DNA from: Acidobacteriota bacterium
GTDB taxonomy: Bacteria; Acidobacteriota; Blastocatellia; Pyrinomonadales; Pyrinomonadaceae
Assembly (NCBI GenBank): GCA_019639115.1
Contig: JAHBSM010000010.1
Coordinates: forward strand, 95,151 to 159,150
Direction of reading: 5' to 3'
DNA length: 64,000 nucleotides
The notes under the pieces were generated by a model. That model was not told the origin of the DNA. It made no database searches and saw only the letters and a program-made list of their open reading frames with translations. The first letter of the stretch is position 1. Each line of letters opens with the position of its first letter. Below are positions 51,349-60,938 of this stretch, in pieces. The translations under genes were made by a program, and so were the position numbers.

Positions 51349-53982
51349 ATGGACGAGAAATACTTTCCCAAAAAGGTCGAGCAGAAATGGCAGGTCAAAT
51401 GGGCCTCGACGCGAGTATTCGAGGCAGAGCCCGACGCGGCCAGGCCCAAATTCTATCAGCTCGAGATGCTGCCCTATCCGTCGGGCAACCTGCACATGGG
51501 CCACGTGCGCAATTATTCCGTAGGCGATGCACTCGCGTGGTACAAGCGGCTAAAGGGATTCAACGTACTCCATCCGATCGGCTGGGATTCATTTGGACAG
51601 CCCGCTGAGGACGCAGCGGTCAAGCGCGGCGTCAATCCGCGCGATTGGACCGAGGAGAACATCAACGCCATGCGCGGACAGCTCGAGCGTCTGGGCCTGA
51701 GCTATGACTGGCGGCGGCAGATGTATGCGCACCGGCCGGATTACTACAAATGGGACCAGTGGTTCTTTCTCAAGATGTACGAAATGGGGCTGGCGTACAA
51801 ACGGATGACGCAGGTCAACTGGTGCGAGACGGACCAGGCTACGCTATCGAACGAACAGGCGAGCGGCGGCCTGTGTTGGCGATGCGGGAATCCCGTCACG
51901 AAAAAAGATCTCGAACAGTGGTTCCTAAAGACGACGGACTATGTCGATGAGCTGCTCGACGGAATGGAGCTTATAAAAGAAGGCTGGCCGCAGCACGTGC
52001 TCAAACGGCAGACGGATTGGATCGGGCGGTCCGAAGGTGCGCTTGTCGATTTCAAGGTGGCTTCGAGCGACGAGAAGATAACCGTTTTCACAACGCGGAT
52101 CGATACGATATACGGCGCGACGGCTATTGTGCTGGCTGCTGAGCATCCGGTCGTCTCGGAGCATCTCGTAGAATTCCGAGATGAAGTAAAGGAAAAGGTC
52201 GCTGCGATACGCGAAGAGAATCTCAAGCCGCGCGACCTGGAGGCCGAGATTGAAAAGGACGGCATCGATACCGGACTCCGTGCTGTGAATCCATTCAACG
52301 GAGCCGATATGCCGATCTGGGTCGGAAACTACGTGATGATGGACTATGGCACCGGAGCCGTTATGAGCGTGCCGGCGCATGATGAACGCGATTTCGAATT
52401 TGCAACGAAATTTGGCCTGCCTATACGTCAGGTCATATCGGAGCCGCACCTAGCGCATGAACAACATACGATGCACGCTCTTGCTCTCGAGCAAGCGATG
52501 CCGGTCTATGGCGTGCTGGTCCATTCAGATGATTGGAACGGAAAGACGAGCGAGCAGGCAAAACGCGAAATGGCGGAATATGCCGAGAGTCATGGATTCG
52601 GCAAAGCCGCCACGACCTATCGCCTGCGTGATTGGGGGATCTCGCGGCAGCGGTTCTGGGGTGCGCCGATCCCGATCATCTATTGTGACGAATGCGGGAC
52701 GGTCCCTGTGCCGTACGAGCAGCTTCCGGTCGAGCTCCCCGGCGATGCGCCTATAACGGGAACGGGCGAGTCACCGCTTGCCAAGGTGGCCGAGTTCTAC
52801 GAGGCCGACTGTCCGAACTGCGGCGGCAAGGCTCGGCGCGAGACGGATACGATGGATACGTTCGTCGATTCGTGTTGGTATTACTTCCGCTACTGCGATC
52901 CACACAATCACGAGATGCCGTTCTCGCCCGAGATCGCCGCTTATTGGACGCCTGTCGATCAATACATCGGCGGCGACGACCACGCGGTGATGCATCTAAT
53001 CTACACGCGATTTTGGGACAAAGTGATGCGCGACATCGGCCTGCTCAAAGGTGAGGAGTTCATCACGCGGCTCCTGACGCAGGGAATGGTCGTCGGCGAG
53101 ACGTTCTATGACGATACTACGGGCAAACGCGTGTATCACGCCCCTGCATCGGTCACGATCGAACGAGACGCCAAAGGCAAGATCGTGCGTGCACTGTCGG
53201 CCGACGGGAAGGAACTCAAATTCGCCATCGAGCGGATGTCCAAATCCAAAGGCAACGGCGTCGATCCCGACGAAATGGTGGATATCTACGGCGCGGATGC
53301 TGCCCGGCTGTTCATATTGTTCGCGGCCCCGATCGAGAATGAACTTGTTTGGCACGAGGCCGGTATCGAAGGCGCGGTCCGGTTCCTTCAGAGGATCTGG
53401 CGACAGGTGTTCCAGTGGAAAGATGCGAATGGCCCCGCGGAAGAACCCGAAGAAGGCTCGATGTCGGCGACGGCACGCGGACTGAGGCGAAAGACGCATC
53501 AGACTATACGCCGCATCACGGACAGCTTCGAGAGCCTGCAGTTCAATACGCCGGTCGCGGCGCTGATGGAACTGTCGAATGCGATAGCTGATACAAAATG
53601 TCAGCCCGAGACCGCATCGCCCGACGAGATATTTGCAGTGCAAGAGGCTCTCTTAAACCTCGTTCTGATGCTGACGCCTTTTGCCCCGCATACGGCCGAG
53701 GAATTGTATGCGGCGTTGACAGGCAGCGAAGACGGGATGTTGACCGCCGGTGCCGCTTTCCCTGAAACGAATGAGGCACTCGCGGCTGAGGACGAGATCG
53801 AGATCGCCGTCCAGGTCAACGGCAAGCTCAGGTCGCGTGTCTTCGCCGCTCCCGACGCCGATCAGGCCGAGATCGAAAAGCTGGCCCTAGCGGATGCAAA
53901 GGTCATCGAATATACGGACGGCAAAGAGGTCGTCAAGGTGATAGTGGTGCCGGGCCGTTTGGTAAATGTCGTCGTACGCTGA
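51349..53982 (+). CDS. leuS: Leucyl-tRNA synthetase
   Basis: The 877-residue class I synthetase has the HIGH motif as PYPSGNLHMGHVRNYSVGD (residues 42-60), a CP1 editing domain (TVFTTRIDTIYGATAIVLA, MSVPAHDERDFEFATKFGLP), zinc-ribbon Cys pairs around 155-175, and the KMSKS loop RMSKSKGNG with Lys632. The C-terminal anticodon-binding domain ends at VVPGRLVNVVVR. Bacterial-type length and order are normal. Confidence 0.97.
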   Translation: MDEKYFPKKVEQKWQVKWASTRVFEAEPDAARPKFYQLEMLPYPSGNLHMGHVRNYSVGDALAWYKRLKGFNVLHPIGWDSFGQPAEDAAVKRGVNPRDWTEENINAMRGQLERLGLSYDWRRQMYAHRPDYYKWDQWFFLKMYEMGLAYKRMTQVNWCETDQATLSNEQASGGLCWRCGNPVTKKDLEQWFLKTTDYVDELLDGMELIKEGWPQHVLKRQTDWIGRSEGALVDFKVASSDEKITVFTTRIDTIYGATAIVLAAEHPVVSEHLVEFRDEVKEKVAAIREENLKPRDLEAEIEKDGIDTGLRAVNPFNGADMPIWVGNYVMMDYGTGAVMSVPAHDERDFEFATKFGLPIRQVISEPHLAHEQHTMHALALEQAMPVYGVLVHSDDWNGKTSEQAKREMAEYAESHGFGKAATTYRLRDWGISRQRFWGAPIPIIYCDECGTVPVPYEQLPVELPGDAPITGTGESPLAKVAEFYEADCPNCGGKARRETDTMDTFVDSCWYYFRYCDPHNHEMPFSPEIAAYWTPVDQYIGGDDHAVMHLIYTRFWDKVMRDIGLLKGEEFITRLLTQGMVVGETFYDDTTGKRVYHAPASVTIERDAKGKIVRALSADGKELKFAIERMSKSKGNGVDPDEMVDIYGADAARLFILFAAPIENELVWHEAGIEGAVRFLQRIWRQVFQWKDANGPAEEPEEGSMSATARGLRRKTHQTIRRITDSFESLQFNTPVAALMELSNAIADTKCQPETASPDEIFAVQEALLNLVLMLTPFAPHTAEELYAALTGSEDGMLTAGAAFPETNEALAAEDEIEIAVQVNGKLRSRVFAAPDADQAEIEKLALADAKVIEYTDGKEVVKVIVVPGRLVNVVVR

Positions 53983-54061
53983 CGGCCGGCCAAAAACGGA
54001 CCCCGTGATAAATTTCGCCGGTTGGCTGCCGGAACCTTCTCGGTTTGGGTTCGTTTAGGCG

Positions 54062-54067
54062 TATAAT
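54062..54067 (+). promoter_or_regulatory. -10 element upstream of kinase gene
   Basis: A perfect TATAAT at 54062-54067 precedes the kinase ATG by 22 bp, giving a leader of about 16 nt. No good -35 is seen at 16-18 bp, so an activator may be needed or the match may be fortuitous. Confidence 0.4.
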
Positions 54068-54089
54068 ATCGTTTTGTGCTTGGTTGACG

Positions 54090-56309
54090 ATGAAAGAGTG
54101 CCAACACTGCAAAAGCTGCTTCGCCGATACGGTGGACACTTGCCCGAACGACGGGCTCCCGACGACGCACACGATCGCGGGAGAGCCCGTGCTCGAGGGC
54201 AAGTACCATATTGAGTCGCGGCTGGGACAGGGCGGCATGGGTGTCGTTTACAAGGCTCGGCACTCGTACCTCAAGACCCTGCACGCGATCAAGATAATCC
54301 TGCCCGACCTCGTCGGCAACGATCCTCAACTCGTTACACGATTCCGTCAGGAAGCGCTTGCCGCAGCCGCGATCCGCCATCAGAACGTCGTCAGCGTCAC
54401 GGACTATGGCGTGATAAATGGGAACATCCCGTTCCTCGTGATGGAGTTTGTCGAGGGCGAATCGCTGCACGACCTACTGGCTCGCGAAAAGAAACTGTCA
54501 CCCGCACGTGCCTTGGAACTGATGTCTGCTATCTGCGCGGGCGTAGGTGCGGCACACCATCAGGGCATTGTCCATCGCGACCTCAAGCCGCTCAATATAA
54601 TGATCTGCACCGGCAAGCCCAACATGTCGCAAGCGGTCAAGATCTTGGATTTCGGGCTCGCAAAGATCAAATCGGGCGAGCTGCTTGGGTCGTTCATACA
54701 GGCTCAGACGACGGGGCTGATGGGCTCGCCGTATTACATGGCGCCGGAGCAATGGTCGGACGACGACCCGGACTCGCGAGCTGACATCTACAGCCTCGGC
54801 GTAATGCTGTATCAGATGCTTGCCGGAGACGTGCCTTTCAAAGGCTCGTCCATACCGGCGATCATGAAAAAGCATATCTCGGACCCGCCGCCGCGATTCA
54901 ATGAGCTGGGAGCCGCCGTTTCCCACGAAGTGGAAAAGGCAGTGTTCCATAGCTTGGCAAAAGAACCGCGAGAGAGGACCCCGTCCGTCGAGCACATGGT
55001 CGAAGAGCTGACCAATGCGGTCGCTCCCGGAATGACCACGACGCCGTCGATACATTTGACCGCCGGAAGTGCTCTGCCGGTCTCAACGCTGAACGTCAAG
55101 ACGATGCCGCCGCGGTCCAGGGTGTCGATCGACAATATCGAGGTCGGAGAGAGCCGCGAGGACGGCTCGCTGCTTCTTGAGGGGATACAGAGCGGCAATC
55201 ATTTGCTGCGGGTCAGCCATCCCGGATTCAGGGATTGGGTCGGGGACGTCGTCTGCGACGGCAAACCGCAGGAGATCGTAGCTGAGCTTCGGACATCGGC
55301 TGCTGATCCGATGGCTATCTCGATGCCTTCGCCCGAGGCACTCGCGGCGGAAACCATGATCGCCGGCACGGCTACGGGGAATGACCTCGTCGAGCCTGCC
55401 GTAGCATCTAGGACAGCAGCGATCTCGTCACCGGCGGTCGAAGCCGCGCCGCGAAGAAGCGGAATGTCGCCGATACTTTTAGGAATCGGCGGCCTATTAG
55501 CGCTGATTGTGCTCGTAGCCGTCGGTCTCGGCGCATATTTGTTCTTTGGCAGGTCAAATGTAGCCACTAATTCGTCGAACACGCCGCCGTCTGCGTCTCC
55601 GACGCCGTTGGCGGCCAAGAACGAACTTGCGGATATCCCCGGCGGGACATTCTCGATGGGCCGGAACGACGGCCTCGAGGATGAGCGTCCGGCACATGAC
55701 GTAACGGTCGGAGGTTTCCGGATGGACAAGACCGAGGTCACGAATGCGGAGTATTACTCGTTCGTCAGCGCGACCGGTTATCGTCCGATACCCGCTCATT
55801 GGGTCAACGATAAACCCGTGCCCGGGACAGAAAAGATGCCCGTCAGATTCGTCAATCTTGACGACATCGACGCATTCGCCAAATGGCGTTCAGATCGGGA
55901 CGGCGTTACGTATCGCTTGCCGACCGAAGAGGAATGGGAGTATGCCGCAAAGAACGGCGCTAAGAACAGCAGATTTCCCTGGGGCGACAAATTCGAGGCG
56001 AAATGTGCCGTAGTTGACAGGGAAAGCAATGAACCGGAAGCGGTCGGGACCGCGTCCTGTCAGAACGATTGGGGCGTCGTGGACCTGATCGGCAACGTAT
56101 TTGAATGGACATCGTCCAAGGCCGAACCTTATCCGGGAAGCAAGGTCGATACGGACAAGTCCAAGGCCGGATATCGGATGATCCGGGGCGGAGCCGCCTT
56201 TACAAAATCTTCGGGCGACTATGCCGCGTCATCTACCATCAGAATTGGTGTTGCACCGACGAAAAGAGACAAGGAATTGGGTTTCAGGCTCGTTACGGCC
56301 GCGAAATGA
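54090..56309 (+). CDS. Membrane Ser/Thr kinase with FGE-sulfatase-like domain
   Basis: The 739-residue protein starts with a zinc-ribbon-like segment (CQHCKSCFADTVDTCPNDG), then an active-looking protein kinase: glycine loop GQGGMGVVY (46-54), Lys in HAIKI, catalytic HRDLKPLN (Asp164), DFGLAK (Asp187) and the P+1 region MAPEQW. A PEGA-like segment, a membrane helix (PILLGIGGLLALIVLVAVGL) and an extracytoplasmic formylglycine-generating-type domain (DIPGGTFSMGRNDG ... LPTEEEWEYAAKNG ... RGGAAFTKSSGDY) follow. The outer domain probably senses a ligand and need not be catalytic. A TTG at 54045 is open, but the ATG at 54090 starts the zinc ribbon. Confidence 0.9.
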   Translation: MKECQHCKSCFADTVDTCPNDGLPTTHTIAGEPVLEGKYHIESRLGQGGMGVVYKARHSYLKTLHAIKIILPDLVGNDPQLVTRFRQEALAAAAIRHQNVVSVTDYGVINGNIPFLVMEFVEGESLHDLLAREKKLSPARALELMSAICAGVGAAHHQGIVHRDLKPLNIMICTGKPNMSQAVKILDFGLAKIKSGELLGSFIQAQTTGLMGSPYYMAPEQWSDDDPDSRADIYSLGVMLYQMLAGDVPFKGSSIPAIMKKHISDPPPRFNELGAAVSHEVEKAVFHSLAKEPRERTPSVEHMVEELTNAVAPGMTTTPSIHLTAGSALPVSTLNVKTMPPRSRVSIDNIEVGESREDGSLLLEGIQSGNHLLRVSHPGFRDWVGDVVCDGKPQEIVAELRTSAADPMAISMPSPEALAAETMIAGTATGNDLVEPAVASRTAAISSPAVEAAPRRSGMSPILLGIGGLLALIVLVAVGLGAYLFFGRSNVATNSSNTPPSASPTPLAAKNELADIPGGTFSMGRNDGLEDERPAHDVTVGGFRMDKTEVTNAEYYSFVSATGYRPIPAHWVNDKPVPGTEKMPVRFVNLDDIDAFAKWRSDRDGVTYRLPTEEEWEYAAKNGAKNSRFPWGDKFEAKCAVVDRESNEPEAVGTASCQNDWGVVDLIGNVFEWTSSKAEPYPGSKVDTDKSKAGYRMIRGGAAFTKSSGDYAASSTIRIGVAPTKRDKELGFRLVTAAK

Positions 56310-56338
56310 CCCGCGCTCTAGCATCGCGTCGCTCGTGA
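56306..56338 (+). other. Ten-codon ORF linking kinase and TPR genes
   Basis: The kinase stop overlaps an ATG (ATGA, 56306-56309) that opens MTRALASRRS, ending with TGA at 56336-56338. That TGA overlaps the GTG proposed as the TPR start (GTGA). Read as one protein with a one-base shift, the ten codons would supply the basic n-region of the TPR protein's signal peptide. Confidence 0.45.
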
Positions 56339-57651
56339 GCGTCGCGGCGATCACGTTCATGCTTGCAGCGGGCTCGGCATCCGGCCAGGACCTCGGCAGC
56401 AGCAACAAGCTTTTCGGCAGCGGGCAGCCGACGCCCAAGGCAGAGAAGCGATCCAAACCTGCGGCAAAGCCGGCCGCGAAAGCAACTGTTAAAAAAGCAA
56501 CTGTTCAAAAGGCCGCGCCAAAGCCGTCGGTAGGTCAGCCCGCGCGCCCGGCCGATGCTTCGGCCAAAACGCCCAAGCCAAAGCCGGGATCGCAGCCGCA
56601 GGCCGGTTCCGGAGATCAGGCAAAGCGGCCTCCGCAGCCCGACATCGCGATCGCAGACGAACGTTACGAACAACTGATCGAGAAAGGAAACACGGCTCGC
56701 GGGCGACGAGATCTCGCTGCCGCAGAAGCCGCTTATCAGGAGGCGCGGCGGCTCAGGCCGGGTGACGAACGGCCGCTCGCGGGCCTCGGGAATGTATTTG
56801 CCGAGCAGCTTCGTTGGGACGAAGCCGAACGAAACTACCGAGCGGCCCTAAAGATCGCTCCTAACGACCCGTCTATCTTGGTCGCCCTGAGCTATTTGCT
56901 GATCCAGCCTGTTTCCGTTCCTAACCTCTCCGAACGTTACGGCGAAGCAGAAAAACTGGCTCGCACCGCGCTTGCAGGCGGCAGGCGCGACGCTCTGGCG
57001 CTCGTACTGCTCGGAGCCGCGCTCGAGGCTCAGGGCATGATCGGCCCCGAAGCGGAGAATTCATATCGCAAGGCGATACAGGCCGCGCCGGACCTCGCTC
57101 CGGCGTACGCCCTTCTGGGGCGTTATCTGCGACGACGCGGGAACAATGCCGAAGCTCAGTCTCAGTACGCCCGTGCGGCGGCGCTGGCGACGCCCGCCAC
57201 GTCAGCCTTTGCTGCGGAGATCTTGGCGAGCGACGGGCGGTTCTCGGACGTGCTGCCGATGCTTGATAGAGCCGTAAAGGCGGAACCAAGATCAGCCGGG
57301 CTTCACCTTCAACGCGGGAGGGCGCTGGCCGCGCTTGGACGTGTCGTCGAGGCCGAAGCGGCGTATAGAGCAGCGCAGGCGGCCGCGGGCTCCAGCATCC
57401 AGCCGCGACTCGGGCTGGCCGACCTGATGATCGGGCAAAAGCGGGCTGATAGGGCCGAAGAAGAGCTAGCAGCGGCACTGCGGATCGCCGCTCCCGCCGA
57501 AAAATATGAGATCGCAATGTTTCTCGAAAGGCTCGGGGACCTGTATCTATCGACCCGTTCCGCCGCCGATGCTCGGCGAGCGTATCGGCAGGCTCTCGAA
57601 CTCGCACCCGGACGCGGGTCGATCGAAGCGAAACTCTCCTCGATCAAATAA
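56335..57651 (+). CDS. Exported TPR-repeat protein
   Basis: From the GTG at 56335 the product has 438 residues: a hydrophobic stretch SVAAITFMLAAGSASGQ with a cleavage site, a Lys/Ala/Pro-rich linker (about 30-105), and at least six tetratricopeptide repeats (about 115-435; for example RRDLAAAEAAYQEARRLRPG, LRWDEAERNYRAALKIAPND). TPRs bind partner proteins, here most simply the outer domain of the preceding kinase or the pseudokinase after it. The hydrophobic stretch lacks a basic start in this frame, which suggests a shifted start as noted for the ten-codon ORF. Confidence 0.83.
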   Translation: MSVAAITFMLAAGSASGQDLGSSNKLFGSGQPTPKAEKRSKPAAKPAAKATVKKATVQKAAPKPSVGQPARPADASAKTPKPKPGSQPQAGSGDQAKRPPQPDIAIADERYEQLIEKGNTARGRRDLAAAEAAYQEARRLRPGDERPLAGLGNVFAEQLRWDEAERNYRAALKIAPNDPSILVALSYLLIQPVSVPNLSERYGEAEKLARTALAGGRRDALALVLLGAALEAQGMIGPEAENSYRKAIQAAPDLAPAYALLGRYLRRRGNNAEAQSQYARAAALATPATSAFAAEILASDGRFSDVLPMLDRAVKAEPRSAGLHLQRGRALAALGRVVEAEAAYRAAQAAAGSSIQPRLGLADLMIGQKRADRAEEELAAALRIAAPAEKYEIAMFLERLGDLYLSTRSAADARRAYRQALELAPGRGSIEAKLSSIK

Positions 57652-57717
57652 CATCTAATAGCCGAGTTCCTGAAATCTACGGGTCATTCGTTATTTGATT
57701 CCGCAGGTTTGTAGTCT

Positions 57718-59955
57718 ATGGGACGCCAAATGGTAAAACTTGTGTCCGAAAAACTCAGATGTCCTTCTTGCGGAACTGTCTATGACAACGGCTTTCAGCG
57801 ATTCTGCGATACGGACGGTGCACGCCTTATGCCAGCGGGCAGCGGTTCGTCGCCTAAGCCGAAGCCGGTGTTCTCACCCGTGGTCCCGTCGCTGAAACAG
57901 CCTGAACCGATACCCGAGCAGCGGCGGTTCGAGCCCGTAGCCGACGATATCGTGCTTCCGGACGATGAGATCATCCGCGATGCCGAGATGGCGGAATTGT
58001 TTCGCGAGGGGTCTGCTCGAGTGCAGAAAGAAGAAACTTCGCCGCCGCCGCCCCAAATGCCGGAGCCGCCTATCCGGATCCAACTGCCCGGCAAGGACCC
58101 GCGAACGGCAAGATCTCCGATACGCAAGGTCGATCCTGCTCAGATCCCTTCGGCTCATATCAATATCGACTCCGAGTCGGTCGCCCACCTGAACGATTTC
58201 GACAGGGAACGCCCGGATTGGTTCGTCTCGAGTACAGTAAAGGGCCGATATCGCGTGATCGAATACTTGGGCGAGGACGCGGCCGGATTCCAGTACGTGG
58301 GCGAAGACAAGCTGGCCAACGGCCGACGAGTTTCGCTCAGGATACTGGACGGAGGAGTTCGCGACGACATCATCGCGACCATACTCTCGGACGAGCGTGT
58401 TGCTTTGTCACATTTCCTGCATCCGGGCATTGCGCGGGTGCTCGACAGCGGTGAACTCAAGAGCGGTGCAAAGTATCTGATCTCAGAGCATCTCGACGGT
58501 TTGACCGCCGAAGACGTGCTGCGGATACACGGAAGGCTCGATCCGCATCGTGCCGCCAAGATCATCCGCAACGTCGCTCATTCGCTGAGCGACGTCCACG
58601 ACGAACGGCTTCTGCATCGTGACGTAAGGCCCGCACAGATCGAGATCGCAGCGGATGAGAACGGCGCGGAAACGGTGCGCCTTGTCGGATTCGGAGTGGC
58701 GGACGGAACACCGACTCCTGACAATCTGGCGTTCACGGCACCTGAGGTTCTCAAAGGCGGGGTCGTCACGGTCTCGGGCGACATTTTCTCGCTCGGAGCG
58801 ACTGCATTCGAGCTGCTCTCGGGCGAACCGCCGTTCAAAGGAAAGACCGTGGGCGAAGTGCTGCGCTGGCAGAAGGCAGGAGCCGATACCTCGGTGTTCC
58901 CGATCGAGGTCGGAGATGTCCTGGCTAAGGCCCTGGCGTTCGATCCGAGGTCTCGTTTCGCTACTGCGAGAGAATTCGGCGAGGCTCTCTACTCCGCGAT
59001 CCTACCGGTGGCGGACGAATTCGGACGCACGGAAGCGCGGGTGGAAGCGGGGCGAACGGGCGATGCGGCAACGTTCGATCGCGTGCCGGCCGCGCCGGTA
59101 TCGGCTGCGAATGTGCCGGCCGCAGACGGCCCTGCATGGACACGCCGTTCGCCGGAGCCGCTTGCCGAACCAAATACTAATTGGCTCAAAGCTGCGGCGG
59201 TCATGTTCGGTATCATGCTCGTGCTATTTGCCGGCGTATGGTATCTGCTTTTGAGCCGTCCGGCGGCTCTTGACCAACAGCCGGCGGCAAACACTCCGGG
59301 AAGCGAAAATACCGGAGCACCGTCGGCTGGTGCCGCGGTCGACCTGATGCCGGAGCCGCGCAAGATCTCGCCGCCTGAGGATTTCGTCTATTTTGACAAC
59401 AATAAACAGAAGCTCCGCGGCGATCTTTTTCGCAATTATGTTGGCTTCTCGCTTTATTATCCAAAGACTTGGACCGTAAACGGCTCGATGGAGAGCAGCG
59501 CGCCCGGCACGCGCGGCAAGTTCTTTGACATATCGTCATCTGCACCCGACGGCAAGCTAAAAGAGCAGATGCTGATCAGCTACTTCCCGAGCAAGGGGAC
59601 ATTCAATGACGATGAGGTCTTTTTCCCTGACCTGGTGAGAGAGTCTAGCGAGACATTGAAAAAGTTCCTGCCCGGATTTCAGGTCGTGGCGGAAGGGCCG
59701 ACCGTGCTGAACGGCGGATGGAAAGCTTACGAGATAAAGTTCCAGGGCAGCGGCCAAACGCCGGCGGGCGAGAGGATCGTGGTCTGGGGACGCCGCATCT
59801 TTGTCCCTGCCGCGCGGCCCGGCGTGCGTAACGGTATTGAGATCACGATGCTGGCGACGTCCAAGTCGGCCGAGGTGACGGGCGTCGATGACGTCGGAGT
59901 CAAAGGCGAACTCGCCCAGGTGCTCGAGACATTCGAGCCCGGCCGCAACTATTGA
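57718..59955 (+). CDS. Membrane pseudokinase with zinc ribbon and PsbP-like tail
   Basis: The 745-residue protein has a zinc-ribbon start (CPSCGTVYDNGFQRFCDTDG), a Pro-rich linker and a kinase-like domain at about 170-425. Three catalytic residues are replaced: the VAIK lysine is Arg208 (VSLRIL), the HRD loop reads HRDVRPAQ with Gln307 for Asn, and DFG is GFG (Gly324). The glycine loop (GEDAAGFQYVG) is also degraded, so phosphotransfer is unlikely. A membrane helix (AAAVMFGIMLVLFAGVWYLL) and an outer domain (VGFSLYYPKTWTVNGSMESS, PsbP-like) follow. It is 66 bp after the TPR gene, in the same transcript. Confidence 0.88.
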   Translation: MGRQMVKLVSEKLRCPSCGTVYDNGFQRFCDTDGARLMPAGSGSSPKPKPVFSPVVPSLKQPEPIPEQRRFEPVADDIVLPDDEIIRDAEMAELFREGSARVQKEETSPPPPQMPEPPIRIQLPGKDPRTARSPIRKVDPAQIPSAHINIDSESVAHLNDFDRERPDWFVSSTVKGRYRVIEYLGEDAAGFQYVGEDKLANGRRVSLRILDGGVRDDIIATILSDERVALSHFLHPGIARVLDSGELKSGAKYLISEHLDGLTAEDVLRIHGRLDPHRAAKIIRNVAHSLSDVHDERLLHRDVRPAQIEIAADENGAETVRLVGFGVADGTPTPDNLAFTAPEVLKGGVVTVSGDIFSLGATAFELLSGEPPFKGKTVGEVLRWQKAGADTSVFPIEVGDVLAKALAFDPRSRFATAREFGEALYSAILPVADEFGRTEARVEAGRTGDAATFDRVPAAPVSAANVPAADGPAWTRRSPEPLAEPNTNWLKAAAVMFGIMLVLFAGVWYLLLSRPAALDQQPAANTPGSENTGAPSAGAAVDLMPEPRKISPPEDFVYFDNNKQKLRGDLFRNYVGFSLYYPKTWTVNGSMESSAPGTRGKFFDISSSAPDGKLKEQMLISYFPSKGTFNDDEVFFPDLVRESSETLKKFLPGFQVVAEGPTVLNGGWKAYEIKFQGSGQTPAGERIVVWGRRIFVPAARPGVRNGIEITMLATSKSAEVTGVDDVGVKGELAQVLETFEPGRNY

Positions 59956-60112
59956 ACCGCGACTCGCGGCCTCGCACCCAAGCCCAACTTTTCCCTTTAC
60001 CTTTTTGTATTTAGCGCATAAACTTTTCGGGTACTGAAGCAACCAGCTTAGGAGGCCGGTCATCATAGCACCCGAAGAAGTTCTACATTCCGACGAAGTA
60101 TTTGGAGCAAGT

Positions 60113-60763
60113 ATGGAACCAATCGCGTTGGCGCTAGACCAACAGGCGGCCTTTGGCTACTCCGAGCCGGAGGAGGCGGAAGCGCGCTCCGCATCGGCCT
60201 ACGCACCTGTGGATGCCGGTGCTTCGGACCTGGATCTTTGCCGTTTGGCGTCGGACGGGAACGTAAAGGCATTCGAACAGATCTATCAGCGGTATTATCG
60301 ACGCACTTACAGCCTTACGCTGCGTATGACGTCGAGCCCGACGGAAGCAGAGGATCTGACCCAAGAAGTATTCATCCAGCTATTTCGTAAGATATCGAGC
60401 TTTCGCGGCGATTCGGCATTTTCGACCTGGCTCCACCGCCTTACGGTCAATCAGGTGCTGATGCATTTCCGCCGTCGAAGCGTAAAGAACGAACGGACGA
60501 GCGAGGACGGCGAGATGCCCGATCGTCCGACGACGGGTTCGGCCGATCCGCGTAAGATGCAGGTCATAGACCGCATCGCGCTTCGTAAGGCAATCGGCCA
60601 GCTCCCTGACGGATATCGGAGTGTTTTTGTGCTTCACGATGTCGAGGGCCTCGAGCATGAGGAGGTCGCCCGCAAGCTGGGCATATCGGTCGGCACGTCG
60701 AAGTCGCAGCTCCACAAGGCTCGGCTGAAGCTTCGCGGGCTGCTTGCCACGACGAATTCATGA
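60113..60763 (+). CDS. ECF-type RNA polymerase sigma factor
   Basis: The 216-residue protein has sigma region 2 ([57 protein letters not shown]) and region 4 ([40 protein letters not shown]), with an unusually long acidic N-terminus of about 40 residues. The ATG follows GGAG at normal spacing. A stronger AGGAGG stands at 60050-60055 in front of an in-frame ATC/ATA with no ATG. It is followed, after an intrinsic terminator, by its likely anti-sigma factor. Confidence 0.93.
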   Translation: MEPIALALDQQAAFGYSEPEEAEARSASAYAPVDAGASDLDLCRLASDGNVKAFEQIYQRYYRRTYSLTLRMTSSPTEAEDLTQEVFIQLFRKISSFRGDSAFSTWLHRLTVNQVLMHFRRRSVKNERTSEDGEMPDRPTTGSADPRKMQVIDRIALRKAIGQLPDGYRSVFVLHDVEGLEHEEVARKLGISVGTSKSQLHKARLKLRGLLATTNS

Positions 60764-60767
60764 TCGA

Positions 60768-60816
60768 CCGCAAGCCGAAAGGAGAACGGGCCACCTTGCG
60801 GCGGTTCGTTTTTTTT
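60768..60816 (+). terminator. Intrinsic terminator after sigma-factor gene
   Basis: CCGCAAG (60768-60774) pairs with CTTGCGG (60795-60801); three further outer pairs form across a bulge, and a run of eight T residues (60809-60816) follows. It starts 5 bp after the sigma-factor stop. Its presence between the sigma and anti-sigma genes suggests attenuation or a separate promoter for the anti-sigma gene. Confidence 0.7.
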
Positions 60817-60938
60817 GTGCCCCTGTGCATTGGGAAAACACACAAGATATAGGATGCCCGTAAGGCAACCAAAAGACGTTTCGGTTAATCTAGCTTACAT
60901 AGGGCCGGCACGACGTGTTTGACGGTCGAATTTAGGCA

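Noticed and set aside
59956..60060. CCGCG-ACT-CGCGG hairpin followed by T-rich DNA after the pseudokinase
   Set aside because: The T-rich stretches begin 25 bp or more after the short stem, too far for an intrinsic terminator.
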